Shown one piece after another: positions 8,625-18,746 of a DNA stretch of 64,000 bases. Positions within the stretch are counted from its first letter, which is position 1. Each line of letters opens with the position of its first letter. Position numbers and translations under genes: made by a program. The DNA lies in contig NZ_JAIJZW010000014.1 of NCBI RefSeq assembly GCF_019753765.1, forward strand, positions 1 to 64,000, read 5' to 3'. Source of the DNA: Microbacterium marinilacus (GTDB taxonomy: Bacteria; Actinomycetota; Actinomycetes; Actinomycetales; Microbacteriaceae). The notes under the pieces are model-generated. The model saw only the letters and a program-made list of their open reading frames with translations, made no database searches and had not been told where the DNA came from.

Positions 8625-9533
8625 TCAGCCGACCCGCTTGTACTCGTGGATGCGGTGGCCCAGCAGGCCCGAGAGCTTGCCCAGGGGGATGTAGACGCGA
8701 CGCAGCGAACGGGCGTGACGGCCACGGCGCAGCACCGCGTCGAGGGCCGTCTGCGTCGCGCCGACGCCGAGCGTCGCGACCGCGCGCAGCACGAACAGCG
8801 CCAGCGGATCGCCGTGCTTGCGCCTGACCCGCGCCTCGACGATCCCGTTGCGGAGATAGCGCTGACGCAGCCACTGCCACGAGAGCCGCGACGAGGGCAC
8901 GTCCTCTGACACGACGGCCTCCGCGCAGTACAGGATGCGGGCGCCGGCCTTGCGGACGCCCCAGAAGAGGTCCCAGTCGGAGCCGCCGGTGCTCGAGAAC
9001 GCGGTGTCGAACCGCGGGGAGCCCGCCCGCACCCACGCCTCGCGCGTGAGGAGCGTGTTGTTGGTCGCCGCGCTCGGCAGCTCCGTGCCGGTCTGCTCCA
9101 CCCGCCGCTGGTAGAACCCGCCGCGGGGGATCCACTCCGGGGTGGCGTCCGGGAGGACGGTGATGACGGGCCCCTGCACGACGCCGGCGCCGGACTCGCG
9201 GGCGTAGGCGGTGAGGGTCTCGTACCAGGCGGGCTCCACCCACTCGTCGTCGTCGACGAAGATCACCGCCGCGTGCGCGTCGGTGAAGCTCTCGAGCCCG
9301 CGGTTGCGGGCGCTCGCGATGCCGGGCTCGGTCTCGACCACGTAGGCCGGCGCGAGCGGATGCGCCTCGACGGCAGCCCGCGCCGACTCGTCGGCGTCGT
9401 TGTCGACCACCACGATGTCGGCGGCGGCGTCGACGCTGCCGCGAAGGCTGTCGAGCAGCCGGACGAGGTCGTCCGGACGCCGGTAGGTGGCGATCGCGAT
9501 GAGGTGGCGGCGGGGCGCGTCGGGGGTCGTCAC
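8625..9533 (-). CDS. GT-A glycosyltransferase family 2
   Basis: The 302-residue cytoplasmic enzyme shows the GT2 pattern in order: LIAIATYRRPDDLVRLL, IVVVDND, GIASARNRGLE, and the DXD-type metal and nucleotide motif in IFVDDDEWVEP. An acceptor-side region SSTGGSDWDLFW follows, then a basic amphipathic C-terminus that may sit on the membrane. The start is GTG at 9531-9533, because TAGGAT ends seven bases upstream and AGGA can also pair with 16S rRNA; the ATG at 9542 would leave no room for a ribosome site. It faces the membrane protein gene tail to tail. Sugar and acceptor are unknown. Confidence 0.9.
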   Translation of the reverse strand: MTTPDAPRRHLIAIATYRRPDDLVRLLDSLRGSVDAAADIVVVDNDADESARAAVEAHPLAPAYVVETEPGIASARNRGLESFTDAHAAVIFVDDDEWVEPAWYETLTAYARESGAGVVQGPVITVLPDATPEWIPRGGFYQRRVEQTGTELPSAATNNTLLTREAWVRAGSPRFDTAFSSTGGSDWDLFWGVRKAGARILYCAEAVVSEDVPSSRLSWQWLRQRYLRNGIVEARVRRKHGDPLALFVLRAVATLGVGATQTALDAVLRRGRHARSLRRVYIPLGKLSGLLGHRIHEYKRVG

Positions 9534-9540
9534 CCGCGCC

Positions 9541-9546
9541 ATCCTA
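9541..9546 (-). promoter_or_regulatory. -10 hexamer TAGGAT deciding the GT2 start
   Basis: TAGGAT plus seven bases (GGCGCGG) leads directly to GTG at 9533 on the minus strand. The AGGA inside it could also serve as a Shine-Dalgarno site. Confidence 0.45.
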
Positions 9547-9679
9547 TGCCGCGCCGTCCGGCGACTCCTCACCGTGAATCGCTCGCCGCGCTGGTCTTCT
9601 CGTCCCCCGGCTCCGCCACGTCCGCCTCACCCATGACTACGGTTGCCGAAGCGTGGGAGTCAGGCGCAGCGCGAGGCGG

Positions 9680-10807
9680 TCACCGACGACGCCCTCCCGC
9701 ACGGACCTGCCCGCTCAGGGCGCGCACCGCCGCGGCCAGCTGAGGCCCGGCCGCGGTCCACCGGAACCGCGGAGAGACGTCGGCGGCACGCGCCGCGAGG
9801 CGCTCTCGCAACGCCGGCTCGGCGACCACGCGCGCGACCTCGCGCGCCAGGTCCTCCGGGTCGTCGACATCGGCCAGCAGCCCGTAGCCGTCCTGCAGCA
9901 TCGCGGCCTGCGCGGGGATGTCGGTCGCCACGACCGGCACGCCCGCGGCGACGCTCTCGAGGATCTTGAACGGCGTGGTCGTCTTCGCCATAGAGCCGGT
10001 GTTCGCCTTGGGGCACAGCGTGACGACGGCGCCGGCGACATACCCGGCGAGCTGAGCGGGCGGCAGGGCCCCGAGCCAGTGCAGGGTGTCGCTCTGCGCG
10101 CTCTCGACAGCTTCGGCCCTCGCGCCGTCGCCGATCACCAGCAGGTCGATGTCCTTCGGCCAGGCGACGGTGCGCTGGGCCTCCAGCATGTAGTCCACAC
10201 CCTGCCAGGGCGCGAGCCCCCCGAAGAACAGCACGTAGGGGCGGTCGCGCTCCACCGGCGCGGCGTCGAAGAACACGTCGGACACGCCGCTGGGCATCAC
10301 CTCGAGGGGCACGTCCGCGGCTCCGGCCCGCGCGCGCTCCTCGCGCACCCAGTCCTCGAGTCCCGCGTTGACGACGAGGACGCTGTCGCCCGCGACGAGG
10401 CTCTTCGTCATGAGGGCGCGGATGCCCGGCACACGGTGCAGCCACGGGTTCGTCTCGTACGCCGACGCGTCGTTGCCCTGCACCAGCAGAAGGACGCGAC
10501 CGCCCCTGCGCCGCCACGCGGGCGCGACGAAGGCGAGGAACGGGTGCCAACGTGTGACGAGCACCCCGTCGTGCGCCGCACCGCGCGCTCGCAGCACGAG
10601 CCGCAGCAGCCGCGAGGCCTTCCCCACGAGGCCGCCGCCGGCCTGCTCCGAGTTGATCAGCCGGCGCACGGGGATGCCGGCCGCGTCGAGACGCACGCGC
10701 GTGCCGTCCATGTGGGTGCGCGCGGCCGACCCGACGGGCGTCGGCTCCATCCACAGCATCGTCACGGGGGCGAGGGCGCCCGTCGTCGCAGCGGGGGTGT
10801 CGGTCAC
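9680..10807 (-). CDS. GT-B glycosyltransferase (GT1/GT4-like)
   Basis: The 375-residue enzyme shows the GT-B layout. An N-terminal acceptor domain with PVGSAARTHMDGTRVRLDA is followed by VLFFGGLAPWQGVDYMLEA at the start of the donor domain. Near the C-terminus, KTTTPFKILESVAAGVPVVA is the donor-binding helix in which the usual EGFGLPxLE is replaced by TPFKILE. The GTG at 10805-10807 has GGAGG eight bases upstream, one of the best ribosome sites of the locus. It is divergent from the acyltransferase gene. It probably adds a sugar to the same repeat unit as the other transferases here; specificity is unknown. Confidence 0.9.
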   Translation of the reverse strand: MTDTPAATTGALAPVTMLWMEPTPVGSAARTHMDGTRVRLDAAGIPVRRLINSEQAGGGLVGKASRLLRLVLRARGAAHDGVLVTRWHPFLAFVAPAWRRRGGRVLLLVQGNDASAYETNPWLHRVPGIRALMTKSLVAGDSVLVVNAGLEDWVREERARAGAADVPLEVMPSGVSDVFFDAAPVERDRPYVLFFGGLAPWQGVDYMLEAQRTVAWPKDIDLLVIGDGARAEAVESAQSDTLHWLGALPPAQLAGYVAGAVVTLCPKANTGSMAKTTTPFKILESVAAGVPVVATDIPAQAAMLQDGYGLLADVDDPEDLAREVARVVAEPALRERLAARAADVSPRFRWTAAGPQLAAAVRALSGQVRAGGRRR

Positions 10808-10932
10808 GGTGAGAGCCTCCAGAGGGGCGGAGATGTCCGGCAGCCGGTTGCTCCGCCGCGGCGGGCGTCTGTCAGCGCCGCCCGCCTGGTGATGTCGGTC
10901 ACTTCATCCTAGTTGCGCGAGAGGCGCGCCTC

Positions 10933-10965
10933 CCCGGGGCGGTGCCCGTCCGGCACCGCCCCGGG
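10933..10965. other. Strong GC hairpin between divergent glycosyltransferase and acyltransferase genes
   Basis: CCCGGGGCGGTGCC and its exact complement are separated by five bases, a 14-bp perfect stem. It looks like a terminator but lies upstream of both flanking genes, so neither reads into it at its 3' end. It overlaps where the -35 element of the acyltransferase promoter should be. Confidence 0.7.
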
Positions 10966-10972
10966 CGACCGA

Positions 10973-10978
10973 TAGAGT
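10973..10978 (+). promoter_or_regulatory. -10 hexamer TAGAGT for the acyltransferase (leaderless pattern)
   Basis: TAGAGT is followed by seven bases and the GTG at 10986. No ribosome site precedes the GTG, so translation of a leaderless message is the simplest reading. The hairpin at 10933-10965 ends seven bases before this hexamer. Confidence 0.5.
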
Positions 10979-10985
10979 CTCTCGG

Positions 10986-13073
10986 GTGAGCGCAGGGTTC
11001 CGTCCGGAGATCCAGGCACTGCGCGCCGTCGCCGTCCTCCTCGTGGTCCTGTTCCACCTGTGGCCCGATCAGCTGACCGGCGGATACATCGGCGTGGACG
11101 TCTTCTTCGTGATCTCCGGGTACCTCATCACGTCGCACCTCTGGAAGGAGCTGCGGGACTCGGGGCGGGTGCGGCTCGGCCGCTTCTACGCGCGGCGGAT
11201 CCGCCGCCTGCTGCCCGCCGCGTTCCTGGTCCTCCTCGTCGCGCTCGCCGGCGTCCTCCTGCTCGTGCCGCGCGGCGAGTGGGCCGTGATGCTCCGTGAC
11301 ATCTGGGCGTCGGCCGTCTACAGCGTCAACTGGGTGCTGGCGGCGTCCGCCGTGGACTACTTCGCGGCCGAGGACGCCGCGAGCCCCGTGCAGCACTACT
11401 GGTCTCTCTCCGTCGAGGAGCAGTTCTACCTCGTCTGGCCGCTGGTGCTCATGCTCGCCTGGCTCGCCCGACGCCGCTGGGTCCTCCTCGCCACCCTCGG
11501 CATCGTCCTCGCCGGAAGCCTCGCCTACTCCGTCGTCGGCGCCTACCAGTTCCAGTCCTTCGCCTACTTCGCCACCCCCGCCCACGCCTGGGAGTTCGCC
11601 CTCGGAGGCGTGGCCGCGCTCGCGCTGCCTCGTCTAAACCTGCGCGACGGCTGGTGGCTCACGGCGGCCTCCTGGACCGGCTGGGGAGCGATCGTCGGCG
11701 CCGCCCTGCTCTTCGACGCCGCCTCGCCCTTCCCCGGATGGATCGCGCTGCTCCCGGTCACGGGCGCTCTCCTGGTCATCGTGGCAGGGACGCCCCGCTC
11801 GCCCTGGTCGCCGTCCGACATCGTCGTCTGGCGGCCGGTCCAGTTCGTGGGCGACATCTCCTACTCCCTGTATCTCTGGCACTGGCTCCCGATCGTCCTC
11901 CTGCCGTACGCGTTCGAGGCGTGGCTCGGCAGGGATTACCTGACCGTTCGCGAGAAGCTCGTGGTGCTCGTCGCCTGCGTGCTCCTCGCCTGGGGCACGA
12001 AGGTGCTCGTCGAGGATCCGGTACGAGGCTCGACGCGGTGGCGACTGCCACGACGCACCTTCATCGCGGCCGCCGCGGCGACCGCCGTCACCGTCGCGGC
12101 CGCCGTCACACCGGTGATCCTGCTGGAGCGGGACGGGGCTGCGCAGGCGCACCGCCTCGACGCCCTCGTCGCCGAGGCGATCAGCGAGGACGGGGAGTCC
12201 TGCGTCGGCGCTCTGTCGATCGACGTCGAGGCGCCGTGCCCCGACACGCATCTGATCGCCGAGAGCGACGCGATCGCGTACGCCGCGAAGGACACCGAGC
12301 ACGCCTGGCGTGCCCGCCAGGCGGAGGCCGATCCGTGGTTCGAGCCCGACTGCGCGACGTCGTCGAGCGGCAACCCCGTGTGCCGCTACGGCTCGGCGGA
12401 GGCCGACGTGAGGGTGGCGCTCGTCGGCGACTCCCACGCCGGGCACCTGACCCCCGCGTTGCTCTCGATCGCGCACGCCCACGGCTGGGCCGTCGACGTG
12501 TGGCGGGTCACCGAGTGCACCCCGGCGGTCCAGACGTACGACGCCGACGAGCCCGACGCGCGCGCCGACTGCCAGGAGTGGAAGCGGACGATCTTCGACG
12601 ATGTCGCCGCCTCGGACGCGGACACGGTCGTGACGTCGTCGTTCACCGGCCGCTACACGCGATGGCTGAGGAAGAGCCCCGGGAGCGTGCGCGCGATCGA
12701 GACCGGGTTCGTCGAGGCGTGGCAGGTCTGGCGCGACGCCGGCAAGAGCGTGCTGGCCGTGTCGGACACGCCGTACTGGCGCGAGAACGTCCCCCGCTGC
12801 ATCACCGCCGCTCTCGATCCGCAGCGGGATCCGTGCACGGTCGAACCCGCCGCGGTGACGTTCGACGACCCGCTGCTCGCCGCCGTCGAGACGTCGGCGG
12901 ACCCCGACATCGTCGGCATCGACCTCAGCGACGTCTTCTGCGACGAGAGCCTCTGCCATCCGGTGGTCGGAGGCCTCGTCTCGACGCGCGACACGACTCA
13001 TATGACGGCGTCGTTCGCGACGACGCTGGCGCCGAGGATCGAAGAGGCGCTGATGCCGCTGGTGCGGCCGTAG
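10986..13073 (+). CDS. OafA/YrhL-type membrane acyltransferase with C-terminal SGNH domain
   Basis: The 695-residue protein joins an acyltransferase-3 membrane domain to an extracytoplasmic SGNH hydrolase-like domain. The first part opens with FRPEIQALRAVAVLLVVLFH, whose His is the conserved acyl-donor residue. It continues with GGYIGVDVFFVISGYLIT, the basic FYARRIRRLLPA and SLSVEEQFYLVWP, all hallmarks of the family, with about ten membrane segments. The SGNH part has VALVGDSHAGH at about residue 480 and a late DTTHMT that supplies the Asp-His pair. Such fusions O-acetylate polysaccharides or peptidoglycan on the outer face of the membrane. Here it most likely decorates the locus polysaccharide. 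GTG start without a Shine-Dalgarno site. Confidence 0.93.
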   Translation: MSAGFRPEIQALRAVAVLLVVLFHLWPDQLTGGYIGVDVFFVISGYLITSHLWKELRDSGRVRLGRFYARRIRRLLPAAFLVLLVALAGVLLLVPRGEWAVMLRDIWASAVYSVNWVLAASAVDYFAAEDAASPVQHYWSLSVEEQFYLVWPLVLMLAWLARRRWVLLATLGIVLAGSLAYSVVGAYQFQSFAYFATPAHAWEFALGGVAALALPRLNLRDGWWLTAASWTGWGAIVGAALLFDAASPFPGWIALLPVTGALLVIVAGTPRSPWSPSDIVVWRPVQFVGDISYSLYLWHWLPIVLLPYAFEAWLGRDYLTVREKLVVLVACVLLAWGTKVLVEDPVRGSTRWRLPRRTFIAAAAATAVTVAAAVTPVILLERDGAAQAHRLDALVAEAISEDGESCVGALSIDVEAPCPDTHLIAESDAIAYAAKDTEHAWRARQAEADPWFEPDCATSSSGNPVCRYGSAEADVRVALVGDSHAGHLTPALLSIAHAHGWAVDVWRVTECTPAVQTYDADEPDARADCQEWKRTIFDDVAASDADTVVTSSFTGRYTRWLRKSPGSVRAIETGFVEAWQVWRDAGKSVLAVSDTPYWRENVPRCITAALDPQRDPCTVEPAAVTFDDPLLAAVETSADPDIVGIDLSDVFCDESLCHPVVGGLVSTRDTTHMTASFATTLAPRIEEALMPLVRP

Positions 13074-13088
13074 CGGCGCCCGCGTCGG

Positions 13089-13724
13089 CTAGCGCGTCAT
13101 CGGGAGCTTGAGGGTCGGCGCCTCGCCACGGGGGCCGGTCCAGAACCCCGGCTCGAGGATCTGCGTCGCCAGGTCGGGCGGCTCCGGCTCGTGCCGCCGG
13201 CGCAGCTCCTCCCGCGCCCGCACGTACGCCGCGTTGCGCTCCCAGATCTCCCGCTCGATCACCGTCTGATCGCGCTTGTAGATCAGCGCGCGCATCGTCA
13301 TCGCGAGCAGCAGTCCCAGATATCCGCCGATGGTGTTGGCGGCGACGTCGGACAGCGTCGAGAACCGGCTCTCGAGCGCCAGCCCCTGGGTGACCTCGAT
13401 GAAACCGGCGAAGCCCGGCAGCAGGATCGCCGCGACCCACCAGCCGCGACGTGGCAGCGCCAGGCCGAGCAGGAACCCCAGCGGCACGAACATGCCGATG
13501 TTCGCCGTGAACTCCAGTGCCGAGAAGTCGAAGCGCTCCGGCACGCCGAAGCGGTGCAGCACCCGCAGCACCCGATCCGCGATGCCCCCGAAATCCAGCT
13601 GGCTCGGGTTCGGCCACATCGTCACGAGCAGCACGAACGCGGTGTAGACGGCCAGCAGCAGCGTCGCGATCCACAGCCGCGCATGACTGCGGGGCGGGGG
13701 CGGGCCCAGGGTGATGTCGCTCAT
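13089..13724 (-). CDS. VanZ-family membrane protein
   Basis: The 211-residue protein has four or five membrane segments and the VanZ-type motifs FTANIGMFVPLGFLLGL and FIEVTQGLALESRFSTLSDVAANTIGGYLG. The family is named for a teicoplanin-resistance accessory protein, but most members, like this one, stand in polysaccharide or cell-wall clusters and have no proven activity. The C-terminal 65 residues are charged and cytoplasmic. The ATG at 13724 has GGAGGAG six bases upstream, so longer in-frame extensions are excluded. It converges with the acyltransferase and closes the polysaccharide locus. Confidence 0.88.
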   Translation of the reverse strand: MSDITLGPPPPRSHARLWIATLLLAVYTAFVLLVTMWPNPSQLDFGGIADRVLRVLHRFGVPERFDFSALEFTANIGMFVPLGFLLGLALPRRGWWVAAILLPGFAGFIEVTQGLALESRFSTLSDVAANTIGGYLGLLLAMTMRALIYKRDQTVIEREIWERNAAYVRAREELRRRHEPEPPDLATQILEPGFWTGPRGEAPTLKLPMTR

Positions 13725-13866
13725 CGTGCTCCTCCGATCGTCGCGGTCGGCCTCTCGCACGACGGCGGGCGAGTCATCGAATGCTACGGCCAGATCCCGA
13801 GAGAACTCGCCGAGCGGACGTCGACGCGCGCAGACCGCCACGCGTCGGCCCGCCGCATACGCAGAA

Positions 13867-13898
13867 GAGAGGGCCGGGACTCTCGTCCCGACCCTCTC
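13867..13898 (-). terminator. Hairpin terminator of tuf
   Basis: GAGAGGGNCGGGAC pairs with its complement around a four-base loop, with one C-A mismatch in a 14-position stem. It begins 16 bases after the tuf stop. There is only a short T-rich stretch behind it, as is common in high-GC actinobacteria. Confidence 0.75.
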
Positions 13899-13913
13899 CG
13901 AGCAATCAGCTGA

Positions 13914-15104
<1,191 letters not shown>

Positions 15105-15179
15105 TGGGTCCTCCTCAGGACGGTCATGGATCATCTCCGGGCGCTGGATTGCGACCGGTTCTGTCCGGGGATGGTTCTC

Positions 15180-15185
15180 AGTCTA
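15180..15185 (-). promoter_or_regulatory. Candidate -10 hexamer TAGACT for tuf
   Basis: TAGACT in an otherwise unusually pyrimidine-rich stretch (CTCTCTCTACTAGACT on the minus strand), about 75 bases before the tuf start. No clear -35. A separate tuf promoter is expected because a terminator follows fusA. Confidence 0.35.
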
Positions 15186-15317
15186 GTAGAGAGAGTCTGT
15201 GTGAAGTTAGTTCCCGGGTGCCGCCGGGCGGCACCCGCCGTTTGCCGTCCGAGGTCCGCGCACGGCCCCGGGGGTCTGACGGGAGGGACCGCTCGCGCGA
15301 GCCCTCGGTCGTGGGAG

Positions 15318-15347
15318 CGGGTGGGGCCGCTCGAGCGGCCCCACCCG
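15318..15347 (-). terminator. Perfect 30-bp palindrome, fusA terminator
   Basis: The sequence CGGGTGGGGCCGCTC is followed immediately by its exact reverse complement, centred on the XhoI-like CTCGAG at 15330-15335. It starts 22 bases after the fusA stop. There is no T-tract, the usual actinobacterial form. Confidence 0.8.
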
Positions 15348-15368
15348 GATCCCGTCAGAGCAGGGCGA

Positions 15369-17483
15369 TTACTCGCCCTTGCCCTTCTGGGTGATCTCCT
15401 CGGCGACGGCCTTCGGGACCTCGGCGTAGCTGTCGAACTCCATGGAGTAGACAGCGCGGCCCGAGGTCTTCGAACGCAGGTCGCCGATGTAGCCGAACAT
15501 GCTGGAGAGCGGGACGAGGGCCTTGATGACCTTCACGCCCTGGGCGTCCTCCATCGACTGCATCTGGCCACGACGCGAGTTCAGGTCGCCGATGACGTCG
15601 CCCATGTACTCCTCGGGAGTACGGACCTCGACCGCCATGAGCGGCTCGAGGATGACGGGGTTCGCCTTGCGGATGGCCTCCTTGAAGCCCATCGAGCCGG
15701 CGATCTTGAACGCCATCTCCGACGAGTCGACGTCGTGCGACGCACCGTCGAGCAGGATCGCCTTGACGCCGACCATCGGGTAGCCCGCGACGACACCCAC
15801 GTTCATCGCGTCCTGGAAGCCCTGGTTCGTCGGCTCGATGTACTCGCGCGGGATGCGGCCACCGGTGACCTTGTTCTCGAACTCGTACGTCTTGTCGGCC
15901 GTGACCTCGAGGGGCTCGATCGCGAACTGGATCTTCGCGAACTGACCCGAGCCACCGGTCTGCTTCTTGTGCGTGTAGTCGTGACGCTCGACGGTCTTGC
16001 GGATCGTCTCGCGGTACGCCACCTGCGGCTTGCCGACGTTCGCCTCGACGCGGAACTCGCGCTTCATGCGGTCCACGAGGATGTCGAGGTGCAGCTCGCC
16101 CATGCCCTTGATGACCGTCTGGCCCGTCTCGGCGTTGTTCTCGACGCGGAACGTCGGGTCCTCTTCGGCGAGCTTCTGGATCGCGAGACCCAGCTTCTCC
16201 TGGTCGGCCTTCGTCTTGGGCTCGATGGCGACCTCGATGACCGGCTCGGGGAAGGTCATCGACTCGAGCACGACCTGGTTGGCCGCATCCGAGAGCGTGT
16301 CGCCCGTCGTCGTGTCCTTGAGGCCGATGACCGCGTAGATGTGACCGGCGGTGACCGAGTCGACCGGGTTCTCCTTGTTGGCGTGCATCTGGAAGATCTT
16401 CCCGATGCGCTCCTTCTTGCCCTTGGTCGAGTTGATGACCTGCTCGCCCGAGTTCAGGTGGCCCGAGTAGACGCGGATGTACGTCAGACGACCGAAGAAG
16501 GGGTGCGTGACGACCTTGAACGCGAGCGCCGTGAAGGGCTCGTCGCGGTCGGCGTGACGCAGGATGACCGTCTCTTCGTTCTTCGGGTCGTGCGCCTCGA
16601 TGGCCGGCACGTCGAGCGGGGCCGGCAGGTAGTCGACCACCGCGTCCAGCATCGGCTGCACGCCGCGGTTCTTGAACGCCGAGCCGCAGAGCACGGGGTA
16701 GACCTCGCTGGCGATGGTGAGCTTGCGGATGCCGGCCTTGATCTCGGCGACCGTCAGCTCCTCGCCCGCGAAGTACTTCTCGAGCAGCGCGTCGTCCGTC
16801 TCCGCGACGGTCTCGAGCAGCTTCTCGCGGTACTCCGCGGCGCGGTCGGCCAGGTCGGCCGGGATCTCGGTGATCTCGTACTTGGCGCCCATGGTCACGT
16901 CGCCCTTGGCGTCGCCGGGCCAGACCAGCGCGCGCATCTCGACCAGGTCGACGACGCCCACGAAGTCGCTCTCCGCGCCGATCGGCAGCTGGATCACGAG
17001 CGGCTTGGCCTTGAGGCGGTTCACGATGGTGTCGACCGTGAAGTAGAAGTCCGCGCCGAGCTTGTCCATCTTGTTGACGAAGCAGATGCGCGGGACGTTG
17101 TACTTGTCGGCCTGGCGCCACACGGTCTCCGACTGGGGCTCCACGCCCTCCTTGCCGTCGAAAACCGCGACGGCGCCGTCGAGCACGCGGAGCGAGCGCT
17201 CCACCTCGACGGTGAAGTCGACGTGACCGGGCGTGTCGATGATGTTGATCTGGTTGTTGTCCCAGAAGCACGTCACAGCAGCGGACGTGATCGTGATGCC
17301 ACGCTCCTGCTCCTGCTCCATCCAGTCGGTCGTCGCGCCGCCGTCGTGCGTCTCGCCGATCTTGTGGTTGACACCCGTGTAGAACAGGATGCGCTCGGTC
17401 GTCGTGGTCTTACCGGCATCGATGTGCGCCATGATGCCGATGTTGCGGACCTTCTTGAGGTCGGTGAGCACTTCCTGTGCCAC
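15369..17483 (-). CDS. fusA: Elongation factor G
   Basis: The 704-residue translocation GTPase is full length. It shows the P loop [15 protein letters not shown], the switch I region [25 protein letters not shown], and [10 protein letters not shown]. Domain IV is complete, including the tip region, and the C-terminus reads [10 protein letters not shown]. Start is the GTG at 17481-17483, with AGGAA six bases upstream. It follows rpsG by 110 bases; that gap holds two strong hairpins. The perfect palindrome after the stop separates it from tuf. No duplication or truncation is visible. Confidence 0.98.
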   Translation of the reverse strand: MAQEVLTDLKKVRNIGIMAHIDAGKTTTTERILFYTGVNHKIGETHDGGATTDWMEQEQERGITITSAAVTCFWDNNQINIIDTPGHVDFTVEVERSLRVLDGAVAVFDGKEGVEPQSETVWRQADKYNVPRICFVNKMDKLGADFYFTVDTIVNRLKAKPLVIQLPIGAESDFVGVVDLVEMRALVWPGDAKGDVTMGAKYEITEIPADLADRAAEYREKLLETVAETDDALLEKYFAGEELTVAEIKAGIRKLTIASEVYPVLCGSAFKNRGVQPMLDAVVDYLPAPLDVPAIEAHDPKNEETVILRHADRDEPFTALAFKVVTHPFFGRLTYIRVYSGHLNSGEQVINSTKGKKERIGKIFQMHANKENPVDSVTAGHIYAVIGLKDTTTGDTLSDAANQVVLESMTFPEPVIEVAIEPKTKADQEKLGLAIQKLAEEDPTFRVENNAETGQTVIKGMGELHLDILVDRMKREFRVEANVGKPQVAYRETIRKTVERHDYTHKKQTGGSGQFAKIQFAIEPLEVTADKTYEFENKVTGGRIPREYIEPTNQGFQDAMNVGVVAGYPMVGVKAILLDGASHDVDSSEMAFKIAGSMGFKEAIRKANPVILEPLMAVEVRTPEEYMGDVIGDLNSRRGQMQSMEDAQGVKVIKALVPLSSMFGYIGDLRSKTSGRAVYSMEFDSYAEVPKAVAEEITQKGKGE

Positions 17484-17521
17484 TTGCGGTTCCTAACGTG
17501 AGGTGTGCGGAGAGCGTGGGC

Positions 17522-17584
17522 GCCGGGCCCGGAGGACGGATCCCGTCGACCGGGCCCGGCTGTCGCATCCGTCGAGCGGATGCG
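17522..17584 (-). other. Two tandem hairpins in the rpsG-fusA gap
   Basis: The first pairs GCCGGGCCCGG (17522-17532) with 17550-17560; an inner GACGG/CCGTC stem fills its loop. The second, 17564-17584, is an 8-bp stem CGCATCCG with a five-base loop. They lie inside an operon expected to be read through, so they may be partial terminators, RNase sites or translation-control structures rather than full terminators. Confidence 0.55.
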
Positions 17585-17593
17585 GGGCGCTGG

Positions 17594-18064
17594 TTACCAG
17601 CGGTAGTGCGCGAAGGCCTTGTTCGACTCGGCCATCTTGTGCGTGTCCTCGCGACGCTTCACAGCGGCGCCGAGGCCGTTCGAGGCGTCGAGGATCTCGT
17701 TCATCAGACGCTCGGTCATCGTCTTCTCACGACGGCCCTTGGCGTACGACACCAGCCAGCGCAGCGCGAGGGTGTTCGCGCGGTGCGGCTTGACCTCGAC
17801 CGGCACCTGGTAGGTCGAGCCGCCGACGCGGCGGCTGCGGACCTCGAGGGTCGGACGCACGTTGTCGAGCGCCTTCTTGAGCGTGGCGACGGCATCCTGG
17901 CCGTTCTTCGCCTCGACGCCCTGGAGGGCGTTGTAGACGATGCTCTCGGCGATCGACTTCTTGCCGTCGACGAGGATCTTGTTCACGAGCTGCGTGACGA
18001 TCGGCGCGCCGTAGACCGGGTCGTTGACGACCGGACGCTTGGGGGCGGGTCCCTTACGAGGCAT
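17594..18064 (-). CDS. rpsG: 30S ribosomal protein S7
   Basis: The 156-residue protein nucleates assembly of the head of the 30S subunit and contacts 16S rRNA. It has the canonical start [19 protein letters not shown] and the conserved [30 protein letters not shown] and [10 protein letters not shown], and is the usual length. The ATG at 18064 is five bases beyond the rpsL stop; the pairing AAGGG lies within the rpsL C-terminal codons, so the two are probably translationally coupled. Confidence 0.98.
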   Translation of the reverse strand: MPRKGPAPKRPVVNDPVYGAPIVTQLVNKILVDGKKSIAESIVYNALQGVEAKNGQDAVATLKKALDNVRPTLEVRSRRVGGSTYQVPVEVKPHRANTLALRWLVSYAKGRREKTMTERLMNEILDASNGLGAAVKRREDTHKMAESNKAFAHYRW

Positions 18065-18069
18065 GTGAC

Positions 18070-18438
18070 TCAGCCCTTCTTCGCGCCGTAGCGGCTGCGA
18101 GCCTGCTTACGGTTCTTGACTGCCTGGGTGTCGAGCGCACCGCGGACGATCTTGTAGCGGACACCGGGGAGGTCCTTCACACGACCACCGCGGACCAGCA
18201 CGAGCGAGTGCTCCTGCAGGTTGTGGCCCTCGCCGGGGATGTAGGCGGTGACCTCGGTGCCGTTGCGGAGCTTCACACGGGCGACCTTGCGCATCGCCGA
18301 GTTCGGCTTCTTGGGCGTGGTCGTGTACACGCGGGTGCAGACACCCGCCTGCTGCGGGTTCGCCTTGAGCGCGGGCGCCTTGGTCTTCGAGACCTTAGGC
18401 GAGCGGCCCTTGCGAACCAGCTGCTGAATAGTAGGCAC
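18070..18438 (-). CDS. rpsL: 30S ribosomal protein S12
   Basis: The 122-residue decoding-centre protein starts [11 protein letters not shown] and contains the two loops that bear streptomycin-resistance mutations: [11 protein letters not shown] and [11 protein letters not shown], both in wild-type form. The GTG at 18436-18438 has AAGGAG ten bases upstream and gives exactly the family length; any longer reading frame upstream is not S12. First gene of the rpsL-rpsG-fusA unit, preceded by a 308-base leader and promoter region. Confidence 0.98.
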   Translation of the reverse strand: MPTIQQLVRKGRSPKVSKTKAPALKANPQQAGVCTRVYTTTPKKPNSAMRKVARVKLRNGTEVTAYIPGEGHNLQEHSLVLVRGGRVKDLPGVRYKIVRGALDTQAVKNRKQARSRYGAKKG

Positions 18439-18746
18439 TGGTTGCTTTCTCCTTGTTGTGCTGCACGGTGACAGCGGTGGAATCCCCCGCTCCGCCGGGC
18501 CTGTGTTGCTCGGCATGACGATGCGGGTTTCACGTAGACCCACCCGGGCGACAGAATGTGTCGCACGTTTGGATGGTGGGTATGCCGTGGGGGTGACCTG
18601 TTCGCAGGTCAGTCCCGATGTGTGACGGCCACGGCGCACGCAAGCGGGCGCGCGTATACGCACACCCGACGATCATAGCGCATCCGTGCGGTCCCGGCGT
18701 GTCGTGCCCGGATCGGCCGCGACCCGGTGCAAGCAGCGCCAGCGCC
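18439..18746 (-). promoter_or_regulatory. rpsL leader and promoter region (no gene)
   Basis: I see no coding gene here. On the minus strand TATGAT at 18677-18672 is the best -10 hexamer, giving a leader of about 230 bases. The leader contains a small hairpin at 18594-18611 (TGACCTG, four-base loop, exact complement) and the AAGGAG ribosome site just before the GTG. No -35 consensus is obvious. Confidence 0.45.

Noticed and set aside
15318..15347. Perfect palindrome after fusA as an operator or attachment site
   Set aside because: Its place 22 bases after a stop codon and the similar hairpins after tuf and rpoC make a terminator the simpler reading.
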